Positions 1-5,959 of a stretch of DNA of 6,036 nucleotides are shown here, piece after piece. Source of the stretch: JBBROS01 sp964246015 (GTDB lineage: Bacteria; Pseudomonadota; Alphaproteobacteria; Acetobacterales; Acetobacteraceae); contig CAXTPG010000176.1 in the NCBI GenBank assembly GCA_964246015.1, positions 1 to 6,036 on the forward strand. Direction: 5' to 3'. The notes under the pieces were generated by a model. It worked only from the letters and a program-made list of their open reading frames with translations. It did not search any database and had not been told where the DNA came from. The translations under genes and the position numbers were made by a program. Every line of letters begins with the position of its first letter. The first letter of the stretch is position 1.

Positions 1-859
1 GTTCGGGCTGGACCCGGCGCGGATCGTGTGCGGGTCCGGGTCGGACGACCTGATCTATCAGTTGTGCCTGGCCTATGGCGGCCCGGGAACGGAGCTGGTG
101 ATGAGCCGGCACGGGTTCAGCATCTACGAGATCGCGGGCACCTTTGCGGGGTGCCGGGTGGTCAAGGCCGATGAGCGGGCGCTGACCGCGGACGTCGATG
201 CGATGCTGGCGTGCGTGTCCGGGGCGACACGGCTGGTGTTCCTGGCGAACCCGAACAATCCGACTGGGTCGATGCTGCCGGCGGAGGAGGTGGCGCGGTT
301 GCGGGCCGGCCTGCCGCCCGATGTGCTGCTGGTGCTGGATGCGGCGTATGCGGAGTATGTGGACCGGGCGGATTACGACCCGGGCGTGCGGCTGGTGGAT
401 GCCGGCGACAACACGGTGATGACGCGGACGTTCAGCAAGATTTTTGGATTAGGCGGCGCCCGGGTCGGGTGGGCGTATGGGCCGGCCGGCGTGATCGATG
501 TGATGAACCGGGTGCGGGCGCCGTTCAACGTGGGGCTGATCGCGCAGGCGGTGGCGATCGCGGCGCTGGCGGAGCCGGGCTGGGTGGAGAAGGGGCGGGC
601 GCACAACACCGAATGGCGGGCCTGGACGACGCAGGCGCTGCGGGCCGCGGGGATCAAGGTGTGGCCGAGCGAGGGCAACTTCGTGCTGGCGGATTTCGGG
701 GCGGCGGCGGCGGCGGATGCGGCGGATCTGGCGCTGAAGGCGCGGGGCGTCATCGTGCGCAAGATGGGCGGCTACGGGTTGCCGGAGTGCCTGCGCATCA
801 CGATCGGGACCGAGGAGGAGTGCCGGCTGGTGGCCGAGGTCCTGTCGGCCCATGCCTGA
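1..859 (+). CDS. hisC: Histidinol-phosphate / aromatic aminotransferase HisC, 5' end missing
   Basis: A PLP-dependent fold-type I aminotransferase. It converts imidazole-acetol phosphate plus glutamate to histidinol phosphate, and many members also transaminate phenylpyruvate and 4-hydroxyphenylpyruvate. The frame is open from base 2, so the gene begins before the window; 285 residues are visible against about 360 for the family, so roughly 75 N-terminal residues are missing. Counting from base 2, the visible signatures are GSGSDDLI (11-18, cofactor phosphate side), NPNNPTG (83-89), Asp113 in VLDAAYAEY (pairs with the PLP ring nitrogen), the Schiff-base Lys146 in TRTFSKIFGL, Arg154 in GGARVGW, and the C-terminal substrate-binding arginine region LRITIGT. 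An Ala-rich stretch near residues 234-240 is encoded by a short GCG repeat. The stop overlaps the tyrC start by 8 bases, which implies co-translation. The family is secure; the choice between histidine and aromatic substrates is open, and the tyrC neighbour favours an aromatic role. Confidence 0.93.
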   Translation, partial: FGLDPARIVCGSGSDDLIYQLCLAYGGPGTELVMSRHGFSIYEIAGTFAGCRVVKADERALTADVDAMLACVSGATRLVFLANPNNPTGSMLPAEEVARLRAGLPPDVLLVLDAAYAEYVDRADYDPGVRLVDAGDNTVMTRTFSKIFGLGGARVGWAYGPAGVIDVMNRVRAPFNVGLIAQAVAIAALAEPGWVEKGRAHNTEWRAWTTQALRAAGIKVWPSEGNFVLADFGAAAAADAADLALKARGVIVRKMGGYGLPECLRITIGTEEECRLVAEVLSAHA

Positions 860-1739
860 ACCGCTGTTCCGGAGGTTGGCGCTGATCGGCGTGGGGCTGA
901 TCGGCAGCTCGGTGGCGCGGATCGCGCGGCAGCGGGGGGATCTCGCGGGCGAGCTGGTGGTGAGTGCGCGGACGCAGCGGACGCTGGACCGGGTGATGGA
1001 GCTGGGGATCGCTGACCGGGTGGAGCTGGACCCGGCCGTGGCGGTGGAGGGCGCGGACGGCGTCATGCTGTGCGCGCCGGTGGGGGCGTATGCCGAGATC
1101 GCGGCGGCGATCGGGCCGCATCTGGCGCCCGGGTGCGTGCTGACGGATGTGGGCAGCACGAAGGTGTCGGTGATCCGGGATGTCGCGCCCTTGGTGCCGC
1201 AGGGCGTGCACTTCGTGCCGGCGCATCCGCTGGCGGGGACGGAGTATTCGGGGCCGGATTCGGGGTTCACGACGCTGTTCGAGGGGCGTTGGGCGTTGAT
1301 CACGCCGCTGCCGGGCAGCGACCCCGCGGCGGTCGAGAAGGTCGCGGAGCTGTGGCGGCGGTGCGGCAGCATGATCGAGACGATGGAACCGACGCACCAC
1401 GACCGGGTTCTGGCCATCGTGAGTCACCTGCCGCACCTGCTGGCCTTCACGATCTGCGGCACGGCGGACGACCTGGAAGACGATTCGAGGACGGAAGTGC
1501 TGAAGTTCGCCGCCACCGGGTTCCGGGATTTCACGCGCATCGCGGCGAGCGATCCGGTGATGTGGCGCGACATCTTCCTGAACAATCGCGACGCGCTGCT
1601 GGAGATGCTGGCGCGGTTCACCGAGGACGCGCAGGCGATGGCGCGTGCGGTGCGGTGGGGCGACGGCGCCTATATCGAGGACAAGATCGAGCGGGGCCGG
1701 GCGATCCGGCGCAGCCTGATCGAGCTGAAGCAGGCGTGA
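852..1739 (+). CDS. tyrC: Prephenate/arogenate (cyclohexadienyl) dehydrogenase
   Basis: An NAD(P)-dependent oxidative decarboxylase of tyrosine synthesis that turns prephenate into 4-hydroxyphenylpyruvate and/or arogenate into tyrosine. The 295 residues match the usual length of the monofunctional enzyme, with no fused chorismate mutase or ACT domain. Visible features are a Rossmann fold with GVGLIGSS (13-20), TDVGSTK (98-104), HPLAGTEYSGPDSG (125-138) with the family's conserved histidine, THHDRVLAIVSHLPHLLAF (181-199), and FRDFTRIAASDPVMWRDI (224-241) in the helical dimerisation domain. The ATG at 852 lies inside the hisC end, with GAGGT at 836-840 as a plausible ribosome binding site. The stop TGA shares its A with the ATG of the next gene. 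The missing ACT domain suggests no allosteric control through that module, though tyrosine could still inhibit at the active site. The family is clear; prephenate versus arogenate preference and NAD versus NADP use cannot be read reliably. Confidence 0.94.
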   Translation: MPEPLFRRLALIGVGLIGSSVARIARQRGDLAGELVVSARTQRTLDRVMELGIADRVELDPAVAVEGADGVMLCAPVGAYAEIAAAIGPHLAPGCVLTDVGSTKVSVIRDVAPLVPQGVHFVPAHPLAGTEYSGPDSGFTTLFEGRWALITPLPGSDPAAVEKVAELWRRCGSMIETMEPTHHDRVLAIVSHLPHLLAFTICGTADDLEDDSRTEVLKFAATGFRDFTRIAASDPVMWRDIFLNNRDALLEMLARFTEDAQAMARAVRWGDGAYIEDKIERGRAIRRSLIELKQA

Positions 1740-2347
1740 TGTTCGACACGTTGTGGGATTGGCGCCGTCAGGTGGCGGACCTGTATGCGCAGGTGCGGGC
1801 CGAGCCGGACCCGAAGGCGGCCTGGGTGCTCTGGCGCCGCGTGCGGGACGGACTGTATCGCGACCATGCGCAGACGCCGCTGGAGCATACCGCAGGGTTC
1901 ACGGGATTGCCGTTCTTCGACTACGACCCGGCGCTGCGTTTCCTGGTGCGAATGGACGCGTTCGAGGGTGAGGAGCTGGTGCTACCGGCGGGTGCCGACG
2001 GGGACCTGCGGCTGCGGCCGTTCGCGCGCACGCGCGGCCTGGCGGAGGCGCTGGGCGGCGAGCTCGTGGTCTATTGGCTGCTGGGATATTGCGGCGGTGT
2101 GTTCCTGCCGTTCGCGGATGCGACGTCTGGGCGAGAGACGTATGGGGGCGGGCGCTATCTGCTCGATACCATCAAGAGTGCGGATCTGGGCGTGGGTGCG
2201 GACGGGCGGACGGTGCTGGACTTCAACTTCGCCTATAATCCGTCCTGCGCGTATTCGGTGCGCTATGTGTGCCCGCTGTCGCCGACGGGGAACCGGCTGC
2301 CGCGGCCGGTGCGGGCCGGGGAGAAGGGACCAGTCGCAACCGGGTGA
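1739..2347 (+). CDS. DUF1684 family protein
   Basis: A 202-residue soluble protein of a family with no established function. The recognition rests on the C-terminal half, which carries the family hallmarks: LPFADATSGRETYGGGRYL (123-141), then DFNFAYNPSCAYS (161-173) and CPLSPTGNRLP (178-188), followed by the terminal AGE. Two conserved cysteines (170 and 178) sit eight residues apart. The N-terminal half begins with a charged, tryptophan-rich helix (WDWRRQVADLYAQVR) and the segment TGLPFFDYDPALRF typical of the family. No signal peptide or membrane segment is apparent. The start ATG overlaps the tyrC stop in TGATG, so translation is probably coupled to tyrC, with only a weak AGG at 1732-1734 as ribosome binding site. 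Its place as last gene of an aromatic amino acid block may reflect co-expression rather than a pathway role. Confidence 0.85.
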   Translation: MFDTLWDWRRQVADLYAQVRAEPDPKAAWVLWRRVRDGLYRDHAQTPLEHTAGFTGLPFFDYDPALRFLVRMDAFEGEELVLPAGADGDLRLRPFARTRGLAEALGGELVVYWLLGYCGGVFLPFADATSGRETYGGGRYLLDTIKSADLGVGADGRTVLDFNFAYNPSCAYSVRYVCPLSPTGNRLPRPVRAGEKGPVATG

Positions 2348-2372
2348 TGGTGGCGGGGCGGCGGGGGTTGCA

Positions 2373-2410
2373 GCGCAGGCCGGACGCCGTTCCCGGGCGA
2401 TCCGGCACGC
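2373..2410. terminator. GC-rich hairpin between convergent genes (possible terminator)
   Basis: In the 101-base gap between two convergent stops, GCCGGACGCC (2379-2388) can pair with GGCG-A-TCCGGC (2396-2406) around a 7-base loop, with one bulged A at 2400. Three further pairs, GCG (2373-2375) with CGC (2408-2410), extend the stem across a small internal loop. The hairpin could serve both strands, but neither side has a T-tract, so it is not a classical intrinsic terminator. A second, weaker 4-bp stem (GGCG/CGCC) lies at 2430-2440. The rest of the gap shows nothing else. Confidence 0.4.
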
Positions 2411-2448
2411 CTCCATAGGCCCGGCCAGCGGCGAAGCGCCCCCTGCGC

Positions 2449-3621
2449 CTACCGCTCGACGCACATGGCGACGCCCATGCCGCCGCCGATGCACAGGGTG
2501 GCCAGGCCCTTGTGGGCGTCGCGCTTGCCCATCTCGTGCAGCAGGGTGACCAGCACCCGGGCGCCGGATGCGCCGATGGGGTGGCCGATGGCGATGGCGC
2601 CGCCGTTGACGTTGACCCGGGCCGTGTCCCAGCCGAGGTCCTTGTTGACGGCGCAGGCCTGGGCGGCGAAGGCCTCATTGGCTTCGATCAGGTCGAGGTC
2701 GCCGGCGGTCCAGCCGGCGCGGGCGAGCGCCTTGCGGGCGGCGGGAATGGGGCCGGTGCCCATGATGGCCGGATCGACGCCGGCGGTGGCGAAGCTGGCG
2801 ATGCGGGCCAGGACCTTCAGGCCGCGCCTCTCGGCTTCCTTCGCGGACATCACGATCAAGGCGGCGGCGCCGTCGTTGAGGCCGCTGGCGTTGCCGGCGG
2901 TGACGGTTCCGTCCTTGCTGAAGGCGGGGCGCAGCTTGGCCATCAGCTCGGGCGTGCTGTCGTGGCGGATGTATTCGTCGTCGGACACGACGGTCTCGCC
3001 CTTGCGGCCCTTGAGGGTGACGGCGGTGATCTCGTCCTTGAACTTGCCGGCCTTCTGGGCGGCGCTGGCCTTCTGCTGGCTATGGGCGGCGAAGGCGTCC
3101 TGCTGTTCGCGGGTGATCTGGAACTTGGTGGCGACGTTCTCGGCGGTTGTGCCCATGTGGTAGCCGTGGAAGGCGTCCCACAGGCCGTCCTTGATCATGG
3201 TGTCGATGAGGCCGAGGTCGCCCATCTTCTGTCCGGCGCGGAGGTAGGCCGCGTGGGCGGACTGGCTCATGCTCTCCTGCCCGCCGGCGACGACGATCTC
3301 GCTTTCGCCGGTGCGGATCTGCTGGGCGGCGAGGGCGACGGTGCGCAGGCCCGAACCGCAGACCTGGTTGATGCCGAAGGCGGTCTTGTCGTCCGGGATT
3401 CCCGCGGCGCGGGCGGCCTGGCGGGCGGGGTTCTGGCCCTGGGCGGCGGTGAGGACCTGACCGAGGATGACTTCGTCGATGTCGCCGGGCTGAAGGCCGG
3501 CGCGTTCGATGGCGGCCTGGATGGCGGCGGTGCCCAGGACGTGGGCGGGGACGCTGCCGAAGGCCCCGTTGAAGCTGCCGACCGGCGTACGCACGGCGGA
3601 CACGATGACGACGTCTTCCAT
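2449..3621 (-). CDS. phaA: Acetyl-CoA C-acetyltransferase (beta-ketothiolase) PhaA
   Basis: A biosynthetic thiolase that condenses two acetyl-CoA into acetoacetyl-CoA, the first step of polyhydroxybutyrate synthesis; it can also run in the degradative direction. The 390 residues match the family length. The start is typical (EDVVIVSAVRTPVGSFNG). The acyl-accepting Cys88 lies in NQVCGSGLR, NEAFAAQ is at 315-321, His347 in GGAIAIGHPIGASGAR, and the second catalytic Cys377 in LCIGGGMG. VAGGQESMS (111-119) and the 'YHMGTTAEN' segment (154-162) are typical of PhaA-type thiolases. The ATG follows the upstream gene's TAA by one base, with AGGGAG nine bases before it. It is the last gene of the leftward PHA operon, so it supplies substrate precursor alongside the synthase. 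No acetoacetyl-CoA reductase follows; that step must be encoded elsewhere. Confidence 0.95.
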   Translation of the reverse strand: MEDVVIVSAVRTPVGSFNGAFGSVPAHVLGTAAIQAAIERAGLQPGDIDEVILGQVLTAAQGQNPARQAARAAGIPDDKTAFGINQVCGSGLRTVALAAQQIRTGESEIVVAGGQESMSQSAHAAYLRAGQKMGDLGLIDTMIKDGLWDAFHGYHMGTTAENVATKFQITREQQDAFAAHSQQKASAAQKAGKFKDEITAVTLKGRKGETVVSDDEYIRHDSTPELMAKLRPAFSKDGTVTAGNASGLNDGAAALIVMSAKEAERRGLKVLARIASFATAGVDPAIMGTGPIPAARKALARAGWTAGDLDLIEANEAFAAQACAVNKDLGWDTARVNVNGGAIAIGHPIGASGARVLVTLLHEMGKRDAHKGLATLCIGGGMGVAMCVER

Positions 3622-3622
3622 T

Positions 3623-4780
3623 TTATTGAGCTCCCTGGCGTTGCGGCAGTGTAGTCCCGGCGGTGGCGGACAGCCAATCCAGCAGCGGCGCCCAGAGGCC
3701 GGCCTGCGCGCGCGGCCCGGCCGCCATGCCGATATGGCCCGAAGCCGGGCGATGCACCACGGCGCCGGGGATCATGGCTGCCAGGGCCAGGGCGCTGGCC
3801 GGGGGCACGATGCGGTCGCGGCTGGGGACGGCGACGAAGCACGGCATGGCGAGCCGGCGCGGATCGACGGGCTCGGCGGCGATGCGCCATTCGCCGTGGC
3901 CGGGGGTGTTGGCGCCGTACCAGCCGGACAGGGCCTCGCGCGCCACGGGGGCGGGGAGGGGGACGCCGTCGTTCAGCCAGTCCTCGAGCGCGACGAACCG
4001 GGCGGCGGCGTCGCTGGCCTGGTCCATGGCGCCGAAGGTGCGGAACTTGGTGGCGATGGCGGCCGGGTCGACCGCGGCGAACAGGGTCTGGAGGGCGTCG
4101 ACCGGAAGGGTGCCGGTCGCGTGCAGGATGGGCTCCCAGGCGGGCAGCGAGGCGGCGAGGCGGCGGGCGCTGTCCGCGTCCTCGGCATGGAAGTCCCAGG
4201 GGGTGGCGAGGAGGACGAGCGCGCGGACCCGGTCAGGGCGGCGGAGGGCGGCGGCGAGTGCGAGCATGCCACCCATGCAATAGCCGGCGAGCACGATGGG
4301 GCCGGGCAGGGCGGAGATGGCGCGGTCGAGCCGGCCGGCGATGATGTCGGTCAGGGTGAAGCGGCGCTCGGGCTCCGCGGGCCAGCCCCAGTCCATCAGA
4401 AGGGCGCGAACGCCCTGGGTGGCCATCCAGCGCATCATGGACTGACCGGGCATGAGGTCGAGGATGTAGGCGCGGTTCACGAGGCTGGGGACGAAGAGGA
4501 CCGGGACGCCGCCGGGCGGTCCGTAATCGAGGATGCGGGCCGCGCCCTCGGTCCAGACGGCCGGCGGATCGGGGAGGGTGCGGTGCCAGGGGTGGCGGCG
4601 GTAGGCGGCGATGCCGCGGATCAGCGCCGGGTCAGGTGGCGCGAGGTGAGGGGGGATCGAAGCGGGAGAGGCGGCGTTCCAACTCGGCGACGCGGTCCAG
4701 GAGCTGGGCGATGACGGCGTCCCGCCCATCAGGTGCAGCGCCAGCGGGCGCGGCCCCCGGCGGCGACCCGGCGCCGGCAT
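3623..4780 (-). CDS. phaC: Short class III-like PHA synthase / alpha-beta hydrolase
   Basis: A probable poly-hydroxyalkanoate synthase that polymerises hydroxyacyl-CoA at the granule surface. With the ATG at 4780 it has 385 residues, close to the ~355 of class III PhaC and far below the ~590 of class I. The nucleophile motif is GYCMGG with Cys168, the PHA synthase form of the lipase box. Asp322 (PSRDRIVPP) and His349 (SGHIGM) complete the triad, with Cys-Asp and Asp-His spacings close to class III enzymes. VLFVPSLVNRAYILDL (94-109), LMDWGWP, LATPWDF and LEDWLNDG also fit. The start is uncertain: GTG 4807, ATG 4780 and ATG 4729 are in frame, and none has a good ribosome site. No usable start lies near the end of the upstream gene, and the segment RRGPRPLALHLM is GC3-rich and looks genuine, so the frame probably begins inside that gene. 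An alternative role is a PHA-related hydrolase; the neighbouring phaA and phaR favour synthase. Confidence 0.82.
   Translation of the reverse strand: MPAPGRRRGPRPLALHLMGGTPSSPSSWTASPSWNAASPASIPPHLAPPDPALIRGIAAYRRHPWHRTLPDPPAVWTEGAARILDYGPPGGVPVLFVPSLVNRAYILDLMPGQSMMRWMATQGVRALLMDWGWPAEPERRFTLTDIIAGRLDRAISALPGPIVLAGYCMGGMLALAAALRRPDRVRALVLLATPWDFHAEDADSARRLAASLPAWEPILHATGTLPVDALQTLFAAVDPAAIATKFRTFGAMDQASDAAARFVALEDWLNDGVPLPAPVAREALSGWYGANTPGHGEWRIAAEPVDPRRLAMPCFVAVPSRDRIVPPASALALAAMIPGAVVHRPASGHIGMAAGPRAQAGLWAPLLDWLSATAGTTLPQRQGAQ
3631..3636 (-). promoter_or_regulatory. Ribosome binding site of phaA
   Basis: The - strand reads AGGGAG here, 9 bases upstream of the phaA ATG and inside the last codons of the PHA synthase gene. 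It fixes the phaA start and suits re-initiation after the synthase stop, which is one base from the ATG. Confidence 0.6.
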
Positions 4781-5009
4781 GTCTGGCCGCTGCGTCACAG
4801 GCGGCACCCATCGCCTGCGCCATGGCGCGCGCCTGGACAGCCCATGCGTCGACCATTCGCTGCGCGGCCTCGTGCATCTCGCGGTCCATGGCCATCGCGG
4901 CGAGCTCGCTGTGCCAGATCGTGACCCAATCCTCGAGCAGCGCCGCCATGCCGCGGTCGTTGAGCAGGGCGGCCATGCCGCCGGGGGGGGCTTGGTCCTT
5001 CTCGGTCAT
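4632..5009 (-). CDS. Small coiled-coil protein, possible PHA synthase partner (PhaE-like)
   Basis: A 125-residue protein whose family I do not recognise. Residues 12-75 are predicted helical and rich in Ala, Met and Trp (LLEDWVTIWHSELAAMAMD; MVDAWAVQARAMAQAM). A Gly/Pro/Ala linker follows (78-95). Residues 97-117 form a short coiled coil with exact 3-4 spacing of Ile100, Leu103, Val107, Leu110, Leu114 and Phe117. No signal peptide or membrane span is seen. This layout, and the position directly before a class III-size synthase, recall accessory subunits such as PhaE or Bacillus PhaR, or a granule-bound phasin, but that is inference. I chose the ATG at 5009 with AAGAAG ten bases upstream; an in-frame GTG at 5054 would add 15 residues and reach further into the regulatory gap. 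It is the first gene of the leftward operon, and its 3' end overlaps the synthase frame. A run of eight C lies in codons 7-10. Confidence 0.7.
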   Translation of the reverse strand: MTEKDQAPPGGMAALLNDRGMAALLEDWVTIWHSELAAMAMDREMHEAAQRMVDAWAVQARAMAQAMGAACDAAARHAGAGSPPGAAPAGAAPDGRDAVIAQLLDRVAELERRLSRFDPPSPRAT

Positions 5010-5082
5010 CGATCGAACGCTTCTTGTCGCCCATGCTGCAACTGCGTGATACACTCATGGTCCGGAAGCGCCAGAGGAAAGC
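5010..5082. promoter_or_regulatory. Divergent promoter region between the PHA operon and phaR
   Basis: This 73-base gap separates the start codons of two divergent transcription units, so it must hold the start signals for phaR and probably for the PHA operon. For phaR a weak -10-like TACACT (5050-5055) is visible; the best -35-like TTGTCG (5024-5029) is 20 bases away, longer than ideal. AGAGGA (5073-5078) just before the phaR ATG is its likely ribosome binding site. No convincing -35/-10 pair is seen for the - strand. Confidence 0.5.
5034..5045. promoter_or_regulatory. TGC-rich motif, candidate PhaR operator
   Basis: The sequence TGCTGCAACTGC contains CTGC twice, six bases apart. It lies midway between the divergent starts and immediately before the -10-like TACACT of phaR. 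Paracoccus PhaR is known to bind TGC-rich sites upstream of phaR and phaP, so this is a plausible autoregulatory operator that could control both directions. The assignment is inferred from position and composition. Confidence 0.45.
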
Positions 5083-5814
5083 ATGGCAGATACGCCGACC
5101 GCCACGACGACCGAGACCGCGCCGCAGCAACCGCCTGTCGTCGTGAAGAAATACGCCAACCGGCGGCTTTATAACACCGAGACGTCCAGCTACATCACGC
5201 TCGACAACCTGGCCGACATGATCCGGGCCGGGCGGGACTTCGTGGTGTATGACGCGAAATCCGGGGAGGACATCACCCGGGGCGTGCTGACGCAGATCAT
5301 CGTCGAGGAGGAGGGCAAGGGCAGTTCGCTGCTGCCGACCAACTTCCTGCGGCAGTTGATCGGCTTCTACGGCGGCAGCCTGCAGGGCGTCGTGCCGAAC
5401 TACCTGGAGCAGGCGATGGCCAGCTTCGCGCGGCAGCAGCAGCAGATGCGGCAGGTGGTGCAGCAGAGCTTCGGGCCGTTCATCCCGGTGAGCGTCGAGG
5501 AGATCGGGCGGCAGAACATGGCGATGATCGAACGGGCGATGAGCATGTTCAACCCGTTCCATCGCCCGGGCGAGGGGACGCAGGCGACGCCGGAGGTCGC
5601 GGTCGCAGCGCCGGTGGAGTTGGACGCGATGCGGCACGAGATCGAGAGTCTGCGGGCGCAGTTGGCGATTGCGCGGGCCGAGGCGGTGGTGGCGCATCAT
5701 GCGCCGGCGATCGCCGCGGCGGAACCGGTGATGGCGCCGAACGTCGTGGCGGATCCCCCGGCGGCGGTGCCGCTTGCGATGCCCCGGAAGGTTCGCACGG
5801 CGCGCAAGCCGTAG
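5083..5814 (+). CDS. phaR: Polyhydroxyalkanoate synthesis repressor PhaR
   Basis: A cytoplasmic DNA-binding regulator that represses phasin and PHA genes, including its own, and is released when it binds nascent polymer or granules. The protein has 243 residues. After a Thr/Pro-rich leader, the N-terminal PHA accumulation-regulator DNA-binding domain runs through about 21-77: KKYANRRLYNTETSSYITL, then DNLADMIRAGRDFVVYDA and DITRGVLTQIIVEEE. The PHB_acc domain follows at about 83-112 (LLPTNFLRQLIGFYGGSL, then VVPNYLEQAM). A Gln-rich helix (115-129), a helical segment ending in MSMFNPFH, and a coiled coil (178-204) come next. The tail is Ala/Pro-rich and ends basic (PRKVRTARKP). The length exceeds the ~190-200 of many homologues because of this C-terminal extension. 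It is divergent from the PHA operon, with AGAGGA just before the ATG. Identification is strong; its targets here are inferred. Confidence 0.95.
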   Translation: MADTPTATTTETAPQQPPVVVKKYANRRLYNTETSSYITLDNLADMIRAGRDFVVYDAKSGEDITRGVLTQIIVEEEGKGSSLLPTNFLRQLIGFYGGSLQGVVPNYLEQAMASFARQQQQMRQVVQQSFGPFIPVSVEEIGRQNMAMIERAMSMFNPFHRPGEGTQATPEVAVAAPVELDAMRHEIESLRAQLAIARAEAVVAHHAPAIAAAEPVMAPNVVADPPAAVPLAMPRKVRTARKP

Positions 5815-5854
5815 GGCTGGCGCGTTTCCTGCGCTTGCCGGCGGGACGCCTGCG

Positions 5855-5959
5855 CTACGGGGATTGCTTCAGGACGAGGCGGAGGAGCAGGCTGACTGCG
5901 CCGACGACGATGACGCCTGCCGCCCATAAGGCCACGAACCACAGCACGCGCCGGGTCAA
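5855..5959 (-). CDS. DUF2474-type single-span peptide downstream of cydB
   Basis: A 34-residue peptide that is easily missed. It starts with a basic MTRR, then has one membrane span over about residues 6-29 (LWFVALWAAG, then VIVVGAVSLLLRLVL), and ends KQSP. The WF-xx-LWAAGV pattern followed by an LLLRLVL helix end matches my knowledge of DUF2474 proteins, which lie directly after cyanide-insensitive bd-type (CioAB) oxidase genes. It probably binds the oxidase in the inner membrane as CydX does in E. coli, but that is inference. The start is TTG, overlapping the cydB stop in the four bases TTGA, which points to coupled translation; no clear ribosome binding site is visible. An in-frame GTG four codons later is an alternative. 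The stop lies 40 bases from the convergent phaR stop. Confidence 0.78.
   Translation of the reverse strand: MTRRVLWFVALWAAGVIVVGAVSLLLRLVLKQSP

Noticed and set aside
701..715. Five GCG units within hisC
   Set aside because: It encodes a short Ala run in a variable region and is expected by chance in GC-rich coding DNA; there is no sign of a functional repeat.
449..1436. Long - strand frames opposite hisC and tyrC
   Set aside because: Arg/Pro/His-rich mirror translations without motifs; hisC and tyrC carry complete conserved signatures.
2512..3654. A 380-codon open frame on the + strand opposite phaA
   Set aside because: Its translation is a Gly/Ala/Asp/Val-rich mirror of the GC-biased phaA codons with no recognisable domain; phaA has full catalytic motifs on the other strand.
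3509..4714. A 401-codon open frame on the + strand opposite the PHA synthase
   Set aside because: The product is Gly/Arg/Ala low-complexity, typical of antisense frames in high-GC genes, and the synthase triad is clear on the - strand.
4795..5700. A 301-codon - strand frame running through phaR and the divergent promoter gap
   Set aside because: It is Arg/His/Pro-rich with no domain. It exists because high-GC antisense frames lack stops, and PhaR is well supported on the + strand.
5831..5855. Possible hairpin GGCG-gga-CGCC between phaR and the DUF2474-type gene as a bidirectional terminator
   Set aside because: The stem is only four base pairs, its flanks do not pair in register and there is no T-tract.
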